Shown here: piece after piece, positions 1 to 9,052 of the stretch
Position numbering within the stretch: the stretch's first letter is position 1
Layout of the letters: the number at the start of each line of letters is the position of its first letter
DNA from: Levilactobacillus bambusae
GTDB lineage: Bacteria > Bacillota > Bacilli > Lactobacillales > Lactobacillaceae
DNA: 64,000 bases
NCBI RefSeq assembly: GCF_003124125.1
Contig: NZ_QCXQ01000001.1
Coordinates: 124,001-188,000 of the forward strand
Reading direction: 5' to 3'
Notes under the pieces: generated by a model
What the model was told of the DNA's origin: nothing
Database searches by the model: none
The model's input: only the letters and a program-made list of their open reading frames with translations
Made by a program: the position numbers and the translations under genes

Positions 1-1
1 C

Positions 2-538
2 ATGTTTCCCCGGGCCCACGCGACCGCTTACGTGCTGATGGCCTTGCGGGTAGCTTACTTTAAGGTTCACTTTCCGTTGACTTATTACGCCGCTTACTTC
101 TCCGTTCGGGCAGACGACTTTGATTTAGTGGCCATGTCCAAGGGGAAAGAAGCGGTTAAGGCCCGGATGAAGGAAATTAACGACATGGGACGGGATGCGA
201 GTGCTAAGGATAAAAACCTCTTAACGGTGCTTGAATTAGCCAATGAAATGCTTGAACGGGGCTACGACTTTCAGATGATTGATATCGAACGGTCGGATGC
301 CTCGGAATGGCTAATTGATGGTAAGACCCTAATTGCGCCATTTAGAGCGGCGCCTGGGTTGGGGCTTAACGTTGCAAAACAAATTGTGGCGGCTCGGGAA
401 GATAAGCCATTTTTATCCAAGGAAGACCTGGCAAACCGGGGAAAGGTATCAAAGACCCTAATTGATTACATGACGGAAAATCACGTTTTGGATCAATTAC
501 CGGATGAAAATCAGCTGAGTTTATTCGATATGATGTAG
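2..538 (+). CDS. polC: DNA polymerase III PolC-type alpha subunit, C-terminal fragment
   Basis: This is the last 178 codons of PolC, the replicative DNA polymerase of low-GC Gram-positives. The frame is open at the left edge, so the Met at position 2 is internal and the true start lies outside the window. The piece contains the conserved [19 protein letters not shown] segment of the polymerase and a C-terminal helix-hairpin-helix-like part (PFLSKEDL...). It ends in QLSLFDMM, which matches the beta-clamp binding motif QLSLF found at the PolC C-terminus. The gene precedes the rimP-nusA operon, as is usual in Bacilli. Confidence 0.95.
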   Translation: MFPRAHATAYVLMALRVAYFKVHFPLTYYAAYFSVRADDFDLVAMSKGKEAVKARMKEINDMGRDASAKDKNLLTVLELANEMLERGYDFQMIDIERSDASEWLIDGKTLIAPFRAAPGLGLNVAKQIVAAREDKPFLSKEDLANRGKVSKTLIDYMTENHVLDQLPDENQLSLFDMM

Positions 539-553
539 GCCATTGGGTTAAAC

Positions 554-582
554 TTGTATTAGATCAATGATTGTGCTATATT
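554..582 (+). promoter_or_regulatory. Promoter of the rimP-nusA-infB operon
   Basis: A sigma-A type promoter lies between polC and rimP. The -35 TTGTAT (554-559) and the -10 TATATT (577-582) are separated by exactly 17 bp. The expected transcript start is near 589, upstream of a terminator hairpin at 612-638. The assignment rests on the boxes alone. Confidence 0.65.
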
Positions 583-611
583 ATGAGATGTAAATTAACT
601 CGTTATTAAAT

Positions 612-638
612 GAGTGAGCAGCGATGCTCACTCTTTTT
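612..638 (+). terminator. Intrinsic terminator in the rimP-nusA leader
   Basis: A perfect 9-bp stem GAGTGAGCA/TGCTCACTC with a GCGA loop is followed by five T. It can end polC transcripts. It also lies downstream of the promoter at 554-582, so every transcript from that promoter must read through it before rimP. Confidence 0.85.
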
Positions 639-667
639 ATTGAAAAAAACTGAATGGAGGTGTGAAT

Positions 668-1141
668 TTGGGTTCAGTTGTTGAAACGGTAACGGAACTC
701 GTTCTGCCAATTGCTAAGAAAATGAGCTTAGAACTGGTTGATGTTGAATTTGTTAAGGAAGGCAAGAGCTTTTATTTGCGGGTCTACCTTGATAAAGAAG
801 GTGGAATTACCATTAACGAGTGTGCTGAGGTCAGTGACGAGCTGGGTGAGGAATTGGACGCCTTAGATCCAGACCCAATTCCACAGGCATACTACTTAGA
901 GGTCTCTTCACCAGGTGCAGAGCGCCCCTTAAAGAATGAAAGTGACTACGAAAAGGCGGTTGGCGATTACATCCATGTTTCGCTATACCAGAAGCTCGAT
1001 GGTCGAAAAATGTATGAAGGAACCTTGAAATCCCTAACTAAGGAAACCCTAGATTTAGAGGTTAACTTAAAGGGACGGTTCAAAACCTTCACCATCCCTC
1101 GCGATGCAATTGCTAAAGCACGGTTAGCAATTAAGTTTTAA
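668..1141 (+). CDS. rimP: Ribosome maturation factor RimP
   Basis: RimP binds the 30S subunit and helps its maturation. The 157-residue product has the family pattern: an N-terminal domain with [11 protein letters not shown] and [10 protein letters not shown], the highly conserved [15 protein letters not shown] near residues 75-90, and a C-terminal SH3-like domain ending in KARLAIKF. I place the start at TTG 668. The GGAGG at 656-660 is 7 nt from this TTG but only 1 nt from the in-frame GTG at 662, which would be too close. It is the first gene of the nusA-infB operon, 17 nt before nusA. Confidence 0.95.
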   Translation: MGSVVETVTELVLPIAKKMSLELVDVEFVKEGKSFYLRVYLDKEGGITINECAEVSDELGEELDALDPDPIPQAYYLEVSSPGAERPLKNESDYEKAVGDYIHVSLYQKLDGRKMYEGTLKSLTKETLDLEVNLKGRFKTFTIPRDAIAKARLAIKF

Positions 1142-1158
1142 CAAAGGAGAATCGAGAC

Positions 1159-2514
1159 ATGAGTAAAGAGCTGCTAGGCGCCCTGGACAGCCTTGAATCC
1201 GAAAAGGGGATCCAAAAGGACGTTGTGATTGATGCACTAGAAGCCGCTTTAGCGTCAGCTTACAAGCGGAACTACGGCCAGGCCCAAAACGTAGAGGTTG
1301 AATTTGACCGTAAAAAGGGTGACGTTCACGTTTACGCCGTTAAAAAAGTGGTTGACCAAGTCTATGATTCACGGCTTGAAGTGAATTTAGACGATGCTGT
1401 GGCCATTAATCGGGGTTATGAAGTCGGTGATGACGTGAAGTTTGAAGTCACACCCAAGAACTTCGGCCGGATTGCTGCACAAACGGCCAAGCAAGTTATT
1501 ATGCAACGGTTGCGCGAAGCTGAACGCGAAAATATTTTTGAACAATACAGTGACTACGACGGTGAAGTCGTTACCGGGGAAATTGAGCGGCAGGATAACC
1601 GGTTTGTCTACGTTAGTTTAGGCAAGGTTGAAGCCGTTATGGGTCGCCAAGACCAAATGCCGAATGAAACGTACCGGATTCATGACCGAATTAAGGTTTA
1701 TGTCGCCCGGGTTGAGAATGCGGCAAAGGGACCTCAGGTCTTTGTCTCACGGACCCAGCCAGAAATGCTGAAACGGTTGTTTGAAGAAGAGGTTCCTGAA
1801 ATTTACGACGGTACGGTCGAAATCGTTTCGATCGCTCGTGAAGCCGGTGACCGGTCAAAGGTCGCCGTTCGATCGAACAACCCGGATGTGGATCCAGTGG
1901 GAACAACCGTTGGTCCCCGTGGTTCACGGGTTCAAGCGATTGTAAACGAACTAAGTGGCGAAAATATGGACATCATTGAATGGACCGAGGACGCTGCGAC
2001 CTTTATTGCTAACGCCTTAAATCCGGCGGAGGTATTAGATGTCATCTTTGATCCCGAAAATGAGCATGCCTGTACCGTTATTGTCCCAGATTATCAGCTA
2101 TCGTTAGCCATTGGTAAGCGGGGGCAGAACGCTCGATTAGCGGCAAAACTTACCGGGTTTAAGATTGATATTAAACCAGAATCTGAAGCTGAGGATGTGA
2201 TGGGATCAATGGCTAACAAACGGGATCAAGAAATTTCGGATCTTGAGGCTGAGGTTGCCGCTGATGAAGCGGATGCCGACGTTGATATGACCAGAGAAAA
2301 CATGGTTAGTGATCCGGCTGCAGATAACAAGTTATTTGTTGAGGCCGAGGAAGAAGCCACAAATGATGAAGCCGACTATGCCGAAGATGCCACCGCTTTT
2401 GAAGAGGTGGGAGATTCAGCCGCATACCGTGAAGGGGATGCCGAGGATCGGGCAAGTATCAGTGATGCCATTGAAGAATGGGCTGAAGATCATGACGGTG
2501 ATAACAACGACTAA
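1159..2514 (+). CDS. nusA: Transcription termination/antitermination factor NusA
   Basis: NusA binds RNA polymerase and modulates pausing, termination and antitermination. The 451-residue product has an N-terminal RNAP-binding domain (about 1-125), an S1 domain (about 130-200), and two KH domains with GPRG near residue 252 and IGKRG near residue 318. After residue 355 comes a long, very acidic tail rich in Asp, Glu and Ala. It is not an E. coli-type pair of repeats and looks disordered. The start ATG has AAAGGAG upstream. In Bacillus subtilis NusA controls its own operon through a leader terminator, and this operon has one too. Confidence 0.96.
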   Translation: MSKELLGALDSLESEKGIQKDVVIDALEAALASAYKRNYGQAQNVEVEFDRKKGDVHVYAVKKVVDQVYDSRLEVNLDDAVAINRGYEVGDDVKFEVTPKNFGRIAAQTAKQVIMQRLREAERENIFEQYSDYDGEVVTGEIERQDNRFVYVSLGKVEAVMGRQDQMPNETYRIHDRIKVYVARVENAAKGPQVFVSRTQPEMLKRLFEEEVPEIYDGTVEIVSIAREAGDRSKVAVRSNNPDVDPVGTTVGPRGSRVQAIVNELSGENMDIIEWTEDAATFIANALNPAEVLDVIFDPENEHACTVIVPDYQLSLAIGKRGQNARLAAKLTGFKIDIKPESEAEDVMGSMANKRDQEISDLEAEVAADEADADVDMTRENMVSDPAADNKLFVEAEEEATNDEADYAEDATAFEEVGDSAAYREGDAEDRASISDAIEEWAEDHDGDNND

Positions 2515-2529
2515 AGCGGAGGCTTAAGT

Positions 2530-2826
2530 ATGAAACAGAGAAAGGTACCGTTACGCAAAGACATCGTAACTGGTGAGATGGTTCCTAAGAAGCAGCTGGT
2601 GCGGGTAGTTCGGTCCTCAACTGGTGAGGTAAGCTTGGATCCTACCGGTAAGAAATCTGGTCGGGGGGCTTACATTTCACTTGATGTGGAGGTTGCCAAG
2701 AAGGCTAAAACCCAAAAGACGTTTGATAAGGCTTTTGACGTTAAGTTGGATGATTCGTTCTACGATGACCTCATTGCATACGTGGATCACCAACAGGCCC
2801 GGCAGGAACTATTCAACAATGACTAA
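2530..2826 (+). CDS. rnpM: RNase P modulator RnpM (YlxR family)
   Basis: The 98-residue basic protein of the YlxR/DUF448 family has the pattern RK.IVTGEM.PKK.L.RVVR at the N-terminus and SGRGAYI near residue 47. Family members bind RNA, and the Bacillus homologue is reported to modulate RNase P. The usual Cys after RK is Asp here. It lies between nusA and ylxQ, its usual place, and the ribosome binding site GCGGAGG is close to the ATG. Confidence 0.9.
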   Translation: MKQRKVPLRKDIVTGEMVPKKQLVRVVRSSTGEVSLDPTGKKSGRGAYISLDVEVAKKAKTQKTFDKAFDVKLDDSFYDDLIAYVDHQQARQELFNND

Positions 2827-3121
2827 CCAGGAGAAAGCTCAACAGCTTTTAGGCTTGGTGCGGCGGGCCGGTCAGCTAACGACTGGAGAACAGTTCACGC
2901 TAGCTAGTATTCGGGATCGATCGGCTAAGTTAGTTATTTTGGCCAATGATGCCAGTGACAATACGTTAAAGCAGTTTAGGGATAAAACAGCGAGTTATCA
3001 AATTTCACTTGATGAAACCTTTACGAAGGCTGATCTAAGTGCAGCAATCGGAATGAAAAGAACGGTGGTTGCGATCAAGGATGCCGGTTTTGCTGACAAA
3101 TTGAAGGCGTTGCTTAGTTAG
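2819..3121 (+). CDS. ylxQ: L7Ae-like RNA-binding protein YlxQ
   Basis: The 100-residue protein resembles the ribosomal L7Ae/L30e family (LLGLVRRAGQLTTGEQ, LVILANDASDNT). These proteins bind kink-turn RNA, and the role of YlxQ in translation is not settled. The start is ATG 2819, which overlaps the end of rnpM by 8 nt, so translational coupling is likely. The frame is open further upstream to 2681, but that part is out-of-frame rnpM sequence and not homologous to the family. Confidence 0.9.
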   Translation: MTNQEKAQQLLGLVRRAGQLTTGEQFTLASIRDRSAKLVILANDASDNTLKQFRDKTASYQISLDETFTKADLSAAIGMKRTVVAIKDAGFADKLKALLS

Positions 3122-3168
3122 GAACGCTAGCGCAATTACCGTCTTAGTTTGAAAAGGAGAGTGATGAT

Positions 3169-5502
3169 ATGGGGAAAAAGCGAATTTATGAGCTGGCTAA
3201 GGAATTGAACGTCCCTAGCAAGGACTTAATTTCCCATGCCAATGGCTTAGGATTTGACGTAAAGAACCACATGTCAACGCTCGGTGACAACGAAGAGCGT
3301 CAGTTGCGCGCAGCGTACACCAAGCAGACAAACCAGCAGTCAAAGGGATCGGCAGCCGTTAAGAAGGCACCTAAACGGGCCGATGGACGACAGAGTCAAA
3401 AGAATGAGGCGCAAAAGTCAGGTCAAAAACCTCATCAATCCCGGGATAAACAGGTGACAACGCCTCAATCAAACCGGCAACGAGATACTCAGAAAACAAC
3501 AACGAATAAACAAAATAAAAATACCCAGTCTGAAGGCCGGCTTAATGACCGGAATACAGGGACTGGACGATTTGGTGGCAGCTTGAATAATAATAAGAAG
3601 ACTAATAATCGCCATGGTGGCCGGAATAACCGGAAAAACAACCAGCGACGCAATAATAATAACAAAAACAAGTACAAGAAGAATAACCGACTCAAGGAAA
3701 CGACTCAGCGTAAGGGAGCTCCTGAGCGGAAGAATAAGGCTCTGCCGGAGGTTCTTTACTACACCACTGGCATGAACGCCCAAGACCTTGGGAAAATTCT
3801 GCACCGTGAACCAGCCGAAATTGTTAAGAAGCTCTTCATGATGGGAATTATGACGAATCAAAATCAATCCTTGGATTCTGAAACCATTGAAATTCTTGCA
3901 GCTGATTACGGAATTGAAGCCGAAGAAAAAATCGAAGTGGATGTTTCGGATATCGATAAGATGTTTGAAGATGAGCAAAACAATACGGCGCATCAAGTAA
4001 CCCGCGCTCCGGTTGTGACCATCATGGGGCACGTTGACCATGGTAAAACGACGTTGCTTGATTATCTCCGCCACTCACACATTACTGCCGGTGAAGCAGG
4101 TGGGATTACCCAAGCCATTGGGGCCTACCAGGTCAATTACAATGATCAATTAATCACCTTCTTGGATACGCCGGGGCACGCTGCCTTTACGGAAATGCGG
4201 GCGCGTGGGGCATTGGTAACTGATATTACAATTTTGGTGGTTGCTGCTGATGACGGGGTAATGCCTCAAACAATTGAGGCGATTAACCATGCTAAGGCCG
4301 CTGAAACGCCAATCATTGTTGCCGTAAATAAGATCGATAAGCCAGGTGCTAACCCACAACACGTTATGGAACAACTAACCGAATACGGTTTAATTCCAGA
4401 AGACTGGGGTGGTGACACCATCTTCGTCCAAATCTCAGCTAAAACGGGTGAGCACGTTGATGACTTATTGGATATGATTCTATTACAGTCTGATGTGATG
4501 GAATTGAAGGCCAATCCAGAGCAAAATGCGGCTGGGTCAGTGATTGAAGCTCGACTGGATCAAGGTCAGGGTTCGGTTGCTTCCTTACTGGTTCAGCAAG
4601 GAACGATGCACGTTGGGGATCCCATCGTGGTTGGGGATGCCTTTGGCCGGGTTCGGACGATGACTAATGAGCGTGGTCAAAGCCTGACTGAAGCGACGCC
4701 GTCAACACCAGTTGAAATTACTGGTTTAAATGATGTCCCAGAAGCCGGTGACCGATTCGTGGTCTTCGATGACGAGAAGACGGCTCGGGCAGCTGGTGAA
4801 GAACGGGCCAAGGAATCACTCATGGCTGAACGGAATAAAACGACCCATGTGACTTTAGATAACCTCTTCGATACGATGAAGGAAGGCGAAATGAAGGAAC
4901 TGGACATTGTGGTTAAGGCAGATGTTCAGGGTTCCGTTGAAGCCCTGAGCCAAAGCTTAGGCAAGATTGATGTCGATGGTGTTCGGGTTAATATTATCCA
5001 CAGTGCCGTTGGTGCCATTAATGAAAGTGACGTTACCTTAGCGGAAGCGTCCAACGCCATTATCGTTGGGTTTAACGTCCGACCAACCCCCCAGGCCAAG
5101 GCTCAAGCAGATAGTGACGATGTCGATGTTCGGCTTTACACCGTTATCTACAATGCCATCGAAGAAATTGAAGCGGCCATGAAGGGGATGCTGGAACCGA
5201 CCTACAAGGAAGAAGTCATTGGTGAAGTCGAAGTTCGTCAGATCTACAAGGCTTCAAAGATTGGGACGATTGCCGGTGGAATGGTCATTAGCGGCCGAAT
5301 TGAACGGAACTGTCTGGTTCGCCTCGTTCGTGACGGAATTGTTGTTTACCAGGGCCAATTAGGGAGTTTGAAGCGCTTCAAGGACGATGCTAAAGAAGTT
5401 AAGCAGGGCTTTGAGTGTGGATTAACGATTGAGGACTTCAATGACGTTAAGGTCAACGATGTGGTTGAAGCTTACGTGATGAAGGAAGTTCCGATCGACT
5501 AA
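3169..5502 (+). CDS. infB: Translation initiation factor IF-2
   Basis: IF-2 is the GTPase that brings fMet-tRNA to the 30S subunit and promotes subunit joining. The 777-residue product begins with the IF-2N motif ([17 protein letters not shown]). A long Asn/Gln/Lys/Arg-rich low-complexity linker spans about residues 50-200. The second IF-2N segment and the G domain follow, with GHVDHGKT near 287, DTPGH near 333 and NKID near 387. Domains II-IV complete the protein to EVPID. The polar linker is the variable part of the family. The opposite strand carries open frames that are only shadows of this linker. Confidence 0.97.
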   Translation: MGKKRIYELAKELNVPSKDLISHANGLGFDVKNHMSTLGDNEERQLRAAYTKQTNQQSKGSAAVKKAPKRADGRQSQKNEAQKSGQKPHQSRDKQVTTPQSNRQRDTQKTTTNKQNKNTQSEGRLNDRNTGTGRFGGSLNNNKKTNNRHGGRNNRKNNQRRNNNNKNKYKKNNRLKETTQRKGAPERKNKALPEVLYYTTGMNAQDLGKILHREPAEIVKKLFMMGIMTNQNQSLDSETIEILAADYGIEAEEKIEVDVSDIDKMFEDEQNNTAHQVTRAPVVTIMGHVDHGKTTLLDYLRHSHITAGEAGGITQAIGAYQVNYNDQLITFLDTPGHAAFTEMRARGALVTDITILVVAADDGVMPQTIEAINHAKAAETPIIVAVNKIDKPGANPQHVMEQLTEYGLIPEDWGGDTIFVQISAKTGEHVDDLLDMILLQSDVMELKANPEQNAAGSVIEARLDQGQGSVASLLVQQGTMHVGDPIVVGDAFGRVRTMTNERGQSLTEATPSTPVEITGLNDVPEAGDRFVVFDDEKTARAAGEERAKESLMAERNKTTHVTLDNLFDTMKEGEMKELDIVVKADVQGSVEALSQSLGKIDVDGVRVNIIHSAVGAINESDVTLAEASNAIIVGFNVRPTPQAKAQADSDDVDVRLYTVIYNAIEEIEAAMKGMLEPTYKEEVIGEVEVRQIYKASKIGTIAGGMVISGRIERNCLVRLVRDGIVVYQGQLGSLKRFKDDAKEVKQGFECGLTIEDFNDVKVNDVVEAYVMKEVPID

Positions 5503-5519
5503 TAAAGGAGTTAATCACA

Positions 5520-5882
5520 ATGGCAAATTACAGACAGGGGCGTTTGTCGCAGGAAATTGAGCGGGAAGTCAACGATATTCTGTTAAAACGCATTCGGGAT
5601 CCTCGGGTTCAGGGCGTGACCATTACCGGGGTTGACGTTACCGGCGATTACCAACAAGCGACCCTCTACTATAGCATTTTGTCTGATAAAGCGTCCGACG
5701 GTGAAAAAGCTCAGGCTGGTTTAGACAAGGCGACGGGATTAATTCGGCATGAATTAGGCCAACGACTTCGGATTTTTAAGACGCCTGAGTTGTCGTTTGA
5801 GCGGGATGAATCCATTCAGTATGGTAGCCATATCGATCAATTGATTAACCAATTAGAACGTGACTCACAGGACAAATCATAA
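5520..5882 (+). CDS. rbfA: 30S ribosome-binding factor RbfA
   Basis: RbfA acts late in 30S maturation and cold adaptation. The 120-residue protein has the KH-like family pattern: R..R....EI..IL.....DPR, GVTITGVDVTGD and KTPELSFERDES. The distance to infB is 17 nt with a clear AAAGGAG before the ATG. It is the last gene of the nusA-infB operon, because a strong terminator follows. Confidence 0.95.
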   Translation: MANYRQGRLSQEIEREVNDILLKRIRDPRVQGVTITGVDVTGDYQQATLYYSILSDKASDGEKAQAGLDKATGLIRHELGQRLRIFKTPELSFERDESIQYGSHIDQLINQLERDSQDKS

Positions 5883-5896
5883 GCTAATGAACGGAT

Positions 5897-5952
5897 ACTG
5901 GGAATCATCTGTGCTGGAGTTGACTCTGGACAGACGATTCCCAGTTTTTTTT
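5897..5952 (+). terminator. Terminator after rbfA
   Basis: The long hairpin has outer arms ACTGGGAATC (5897-5906) and GATTCCCAGT (5935-5944), an inner CTGT/ACAG pairing and eight T directly after. It separates the nusA-infB operon from truB-ribF. Confidence 0.85.
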
Positions 5953-5972
5953 GTTAAAACGGAGGCGAAAAC

Positions 5973-6911
5973 ATGAACGGAATTATCCCGTTGTATAAGG
6001 AACGCGGTATGACAAGTCACGACTGTGTTGCAAAGATGCGAGGCATCCTGCACACGAAGAAGGTGGGACATAGTGGAACGCTTGATCCGAACGTCGATGG
6101 CGTACTTCCCATTTGTATTGGCGCAGCAACCAAGGTGGTCGATTATCTCATGGCATCTGGCAAGCGGTATACTGGGAGCATCACACTGGGCTTTTCAACC
6201 ACCACTGAGGATTTAGACGGCGAGATCGTCGAGCGGAAACGGTTAACTGAACCACTTTCAGAAACGATAATTGATCAGGTCCTGACCCAGATGACGGGGG
6301 ATCTACAGCAAACGCCGCCGATGTTTTCGGCAGTCAAGGTTAACGGTCGTAAACTCTATGAGTATGCCAGAGCGGGAGAAACGGTTGACCGACCAACCCG
6401 CGTGATTCATGTTGAAAGTTTTAGACGAACGGGAACCGTTTTATTTGATCAAAACAATGGCACCCTAACGTTTCCCTTTGAGGTGGCTTGTAGCAAAGGG
6501 ACCTACGTCCGAACCCTAGCGGTGGATGTTGGGCGCTATCTAGGAGTGCCGGCGGTAATGTCTGACTTAACCCGGCAGGAATCGGGGGGCTTTACGTTAG
6601 ATGACACCGTGACCTTAGACGAGGTTAAAGAGGCAGTTGCTGATGGCAGCCTTAGTCACTTACTGCGCCCGTTAGACTATGCCCTGACGGATTATCCGCA
6701 CGTATCAGTTGACCAAAGGGTTTGGCGGCTTGTCCAAAACGGGGTCTTTCTATCGCCAGATGAACTGAATCAAACCCCGGATGAGGAGCCTTTTGCCCAG
6801 GTGGCGTTAGTGCACCAAGATCAGACCCGTTGTTTATATCAGTGGGATGACGCCAAGGGATTATACCGGCCGTTAAAAATGTTTAATCTTGTGGATGAGG
6901 GGGAAAAATAG
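5973..6911 (+). CDS. truB: tRNA pseudouridine(55) synthase TruB
   Basis: TruB makes pseudouridine 55 in the T-loop of tRNAs. The 312-residue protein has the signature HSGTLDP with the catalytic Asp at residue 38. Later come the SAVKVNGRKLYEYAR segment and CSKGTYVRTLA (around residue 180), followed by the C-terminal PUA-like part. The start ATG has CGGAGGCG upstream. It overlaps ribF by one base (TAGTG), so the two are co-transcribed and probably translationally coupled. Confidence 0.96.
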   Translation: MNGIIPLYKERGMTSHDCVAKMRGILHTKKVGHSGTLDPNVDGVLPICIGAATKVVDYLMASGKRYTGSITLGFSTTTEDLDGEIVERKRLTEPLSETIIDQVLTQMTGDLQQTPPMFSAVKVNGRKLYEYARAGETVDRPTRVIHVESFRRTGTVLFDQNNGTLTFPFEVACSKGTYVRTLAVDVGRYLGVPAVMSDLTRQESGGFTLDDTVTLDEVKEAVADGSLSHLLRPLDYALTDYPHVSVDQRVWRLVQNGVFLSPDELNQTPDEEPFAQVALVHQDQTRCLYQWDDAKGLYRPLKMFNLVDEGEK

Positions 6912-7855
6912 TGGAAATTTATTCGATTCATTACCCAATGGACCCTGCACCATTACCGTCCGGACCCGTAGTGTTAGCTATGGGATTCTTTGATGGTGTC
7001 CACCGGGGGCACCAAGCCGTTATTCATCAGGCAAAGCAAATCGCTGAACAAATGGGACTCCCACTGGCAGTCCTAACCTATAATCATCACCCGGCGCTTG
7101 TTTTTCGCCCGGTTGAACCGGAGGACATGCAGTATTTAACGCTGCCCACGGATAAAATGGAACACTTTGAAAGCTTAGGGGTTGACCGCGTTTTTGTAGC
7201 TGATTTTACCGGTCAGTTCGCCGCACAGTCTCCCCAACAATTCGTTGATGACTGTTTAATGCGGCTGCACCCGGCGACCGTCGTTGCGGGATTTGACCAT
7301 ACTTACGGTCCCAAAGAAGTGGCAACCATGGCCAATCTGCCTGCTTACGCCCAATCACGTTTTAACGTGGTAACCGTGACAGAGCTGGATGAAGCGAACC
7401 AAAAAATTAGTTCCAGTCGGATTCGGCGCGCCCTTGATGCCGGTGACGTTGATGCGGCTAACGATTTGCTCGGTTATCAGTACGTGACCCATGGACTAGT
7501 CGTTCACGGTGAAGCCCGGGGTCGAACCATGGGGTTTCCAACGGCTAATATTTTTCATGATGCTGGCACCTGGCTACCGGGCGTCGGGGTTTACGTTGCC
7601 GAAATTGAAGTGGGTGGCCATTGGTACGAAACGATGACTTCGGTGGGGTATAACGTCACGTTTGGTGATGATCGGCCCCTAACCGTTGAGATGAATCTCC
7701 TTGATTTTCACGGTAATCTTTACGGGGAGCGGGTTAACGTCCGCTGGCAGCATCGACTTCGGGGAGAAGTGAAGTTTGAAACGGTTGATGAATTAGTTGC
7801 ACAATTAGAAAAAGACAGGCAAAATACTCGTGATTACGTTGAAAAAAACCTCTAA
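6911..7855 (+). CDS. ribF: Bifunctional riboflavin kinase/FAD synthetase
   Basis: RibF phosphorylates riboflavin to FMN and adenylylates FMN to FAD. The 314-residue protein has an N-terminal nucleotidyltransferase domain (GFFDGVHRGHQ at residues 25-35) with a later SSSRIR motif. The C-terminal riboflavin-kinase domain has GEARGRTMGFPTAN near residue 200. The start is GTG, overlapping the truB stop codon. I find no FMN riboswitch in front of it, so supply appears tied to truB transcription. Confidence 0.96.
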   Translation: MEIYSIHYPMDPAPLPSGPVVLAMGFFDGVHRGHQAVIHQAKQIAEQMGLPLAVLTYNHHPALVFRPVEPEDMQYLTLPTDKMEHFESLGVDRVFVADFTGQFAAQSPQQFVDDCLMRLHPATVVAGFDHTYGPKEVATMANLPAYAQSRFNVVTVTELDEANQKISSSRIRRALDAGDVDAANDLLGYQYVTHGLVVHGEARGRTMGFPTANIFHDAGTWLPGVGVYVAEIEVGGHWYETMTSVGYNVTFGDDRPLTVEMNLLDFHGNLYGERVNVRWQHRLRGEVKFETVDELVAQLEKDRQNTRDYVEKNL

Positions 7856-7872
7856 TCGGTTGCTATTTCTCA

Positions 7873-7899
7873 TTAGCACTTGGAAACTGAGATTGCTAA
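7873..7899 (+). promoter_or_regulatory. Second, degenerate CIRCE-like operator
   Basis: TTAGCACTT (7873-7881), a 9-nt spacer and GATTGCTAA (7891-7899) match the CIRCE consensus TTAGCACTC-N9-GAGTGCTAA with mismatches at the inner ends. It lies upstream of the promoter at 7917-7945, so with the downstream CIRCE the promoter is flanked on both sides. Confidence 0.7.
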
Positions 7900-7916
7900 A
7901 AATCTAGTAAGATCCC

Positions 7917-7945
7917 TTGACTTTAAAGGTTTCCTTTGCTACATT
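7917..7945 (+). promoter_or_regulatory. Promoter of the hrcA-grpE-dnaK operon
   Basis: The -35 TTGACT (7917-7922), a 17-bp spacer and the -10 TACATT (7940-7945) put the transcript start near 7952, just before the CIRCE at 7957. This is the usual arrangement for HrcA-repressed operons. Confidence 0.7.
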
Positions 7946-7956
7946 ATAGATGTGTC

Positions 7957-7983
7957 TTAGCACTTGAACCTTATGAGTGCTAA
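7957..7983 (+). promoter_or_regulatory. CIRCE operator for HrcA
   Basis: TTAGCACTT (7957-7965), 9 nt, GAGTGCTAA (7975-7983) differs by one base from the CIRCE consensus. It sits between the transcript start and the hrcA ribosome binding site, so HrcA binding would repress the whole operon, including its own gene. Confidence 0.95.
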
Positions 7984-7994
7984 AAGAGGTGATT

Positions 7995-9035
7995 GTGACG
8001 CTAACAGAGAGACAAATGATGATCTTACGGGCCATTGTACGGGATTATACAAATTCCGGCGTTCCCGTTGGATCAAAAGCATTGGCACAGCAGTTGCCGA
8101 TTCACGTCAGTTCTGCCACCATTCGCAATGAAATGGCAACGCTGGAGTCGAGTGGACTCATTAAGAAGACCCATTCTTCGTCTGGCCGAGTGCCTTCCAT
8201 AAAGGGATATCGGTTCTACGTGGATCATTTGATCCAACCGGATCCGGTACGGCAGAATGATATCAACCTTATTCAAAGCTCTTTAGGAAGTGACTTTCAT
8301 AAGATTGATGATATCATCTCGCAATCGGCAAATATTTTATCTAATCTTACCAGCTATACGGCATTTACCTTGCCCCCAGAACTTCAGGAAAGCCGGTTAA
8401 GTGGATTTCGGTTGGTACCCCTGGGAAAACGTCAGGTTATGGCAATTTTAGTGACCGACGATGGCAACGTTCAGAATCGGGCGTTTGATGTTCCGGAGGG
8501 GATCACCGCTGATCAGCTGGAACCGGTGGTTAGGCTAATTAATGATCAATTGGTTGGGCACACGTTACCCGATGTTTTGGCCCGGTTGAACACAGATATT
8601 CCGGTTGAGGTTTCCCACTACGTAACAAGTCCCGAGGGGTTCCTCGCAATTTTTGGTGATGTTTTGAGAAAGGCAGCCCAAGAACGGTTTTATATCGGTG
8701 GTCGACTGAACGTTCTGAATTACTCGGATGATCAAGATGTTGATTCGTTGAAATCCTTGTATCAATTATTGGACACGAACGATGATTTAGCGGATATTAT
8801 TGGTAAACCATCGAATCAAATGCAGGTTCGGATTGGAAATGAGATAACGAATGACGTTCTCAAAAACTACAGTCTGATAACTGCGACTTACGATGTGGAC
8901 CAGCACGGGCAGGGAATGATTGCAATTTTGGGTCCCACCCGAATGCAATATTCGCGGGTAATCGGCTTGGTCGATGCCTTCCGGGAAGAATTAGCTAAAA
9001 AACTGCTTGATTATTATCAACACTATGGCGAGTAA
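7995..9035 (+). CDS. hrcA: Heat-inducible transcription repressor HrcA
   Basis: HrcA binds CIRCE elements and represses class I heat-shock genes, and its activity depends on the chaperone state. The 346-residue protein has an N-terminal winged helix (LTERQMMILRAIV, VSSATIRNEMATLE, KTHSSSGRVPS) followed by the GAF-like HrcA domain. I choose GTG 7995 (AGAGGTG at 7984-7990 gives good spacing) over GTG 7977, which lies inside the CIRCE and has no ribosome binding site. First gene of hrcA-grpE-dnaK. Confidence 0.96.
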   Translation: MTLTERQMMILRAIVRDYTNSGVPVGSKALAQQLPIHVSSATIRNEMATLESSGLIKKTHSSSGRVPSIKGYRFYVDHLIQPDPVRQNDINLIQSSLGSDFHKIDDIISQSANILSNLTSYTAFTLPPELQESRLSGFRLVPLGKRQVMAILVTDDGNVQNRAFDVPEGITADQLEPVVRLINDQLVGHTLPDVLARLNTDIPVEVSHYVTSPEGFLAIFGDVLRKAAQERFYIGGRLNVLNYSDDQDVDSLKSLYQLLDTNDDLADIIGKPSNQMQVRIGNEITNDVLKNYSLITATYDVDQHGQGMIAILGPTRMQYSRVIGLVDAFREELAKKLLDYYQHYGE

Positions 9036-9052
9036 CAAAAGGAGGGATTTAC

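Noticed and set aside
2681-2818. N-terminal extension of ylxQ
   Set aside because: This part is rnpM read in another frame. The L7Ae homology begins after ATG 2819.
3469-4074. Minus-strand open frame of 201 codons opposite infB
   Set aside because: It is a shadow of the Asn/Lys-rich IF-2 linker, with no ribosome binding site and no family resemblance.
6880-6911. FMN riboswitch before ribF
   Set aside because: ribF overlaps truB, and no room or RFN-like sequence exists.
7977-7995. GTG 7977 as hrcA start
   Set aside because: It lies in the CIRCE and has no ribosome binding site. GTG 7995 has AGAGGTG at the right distance.
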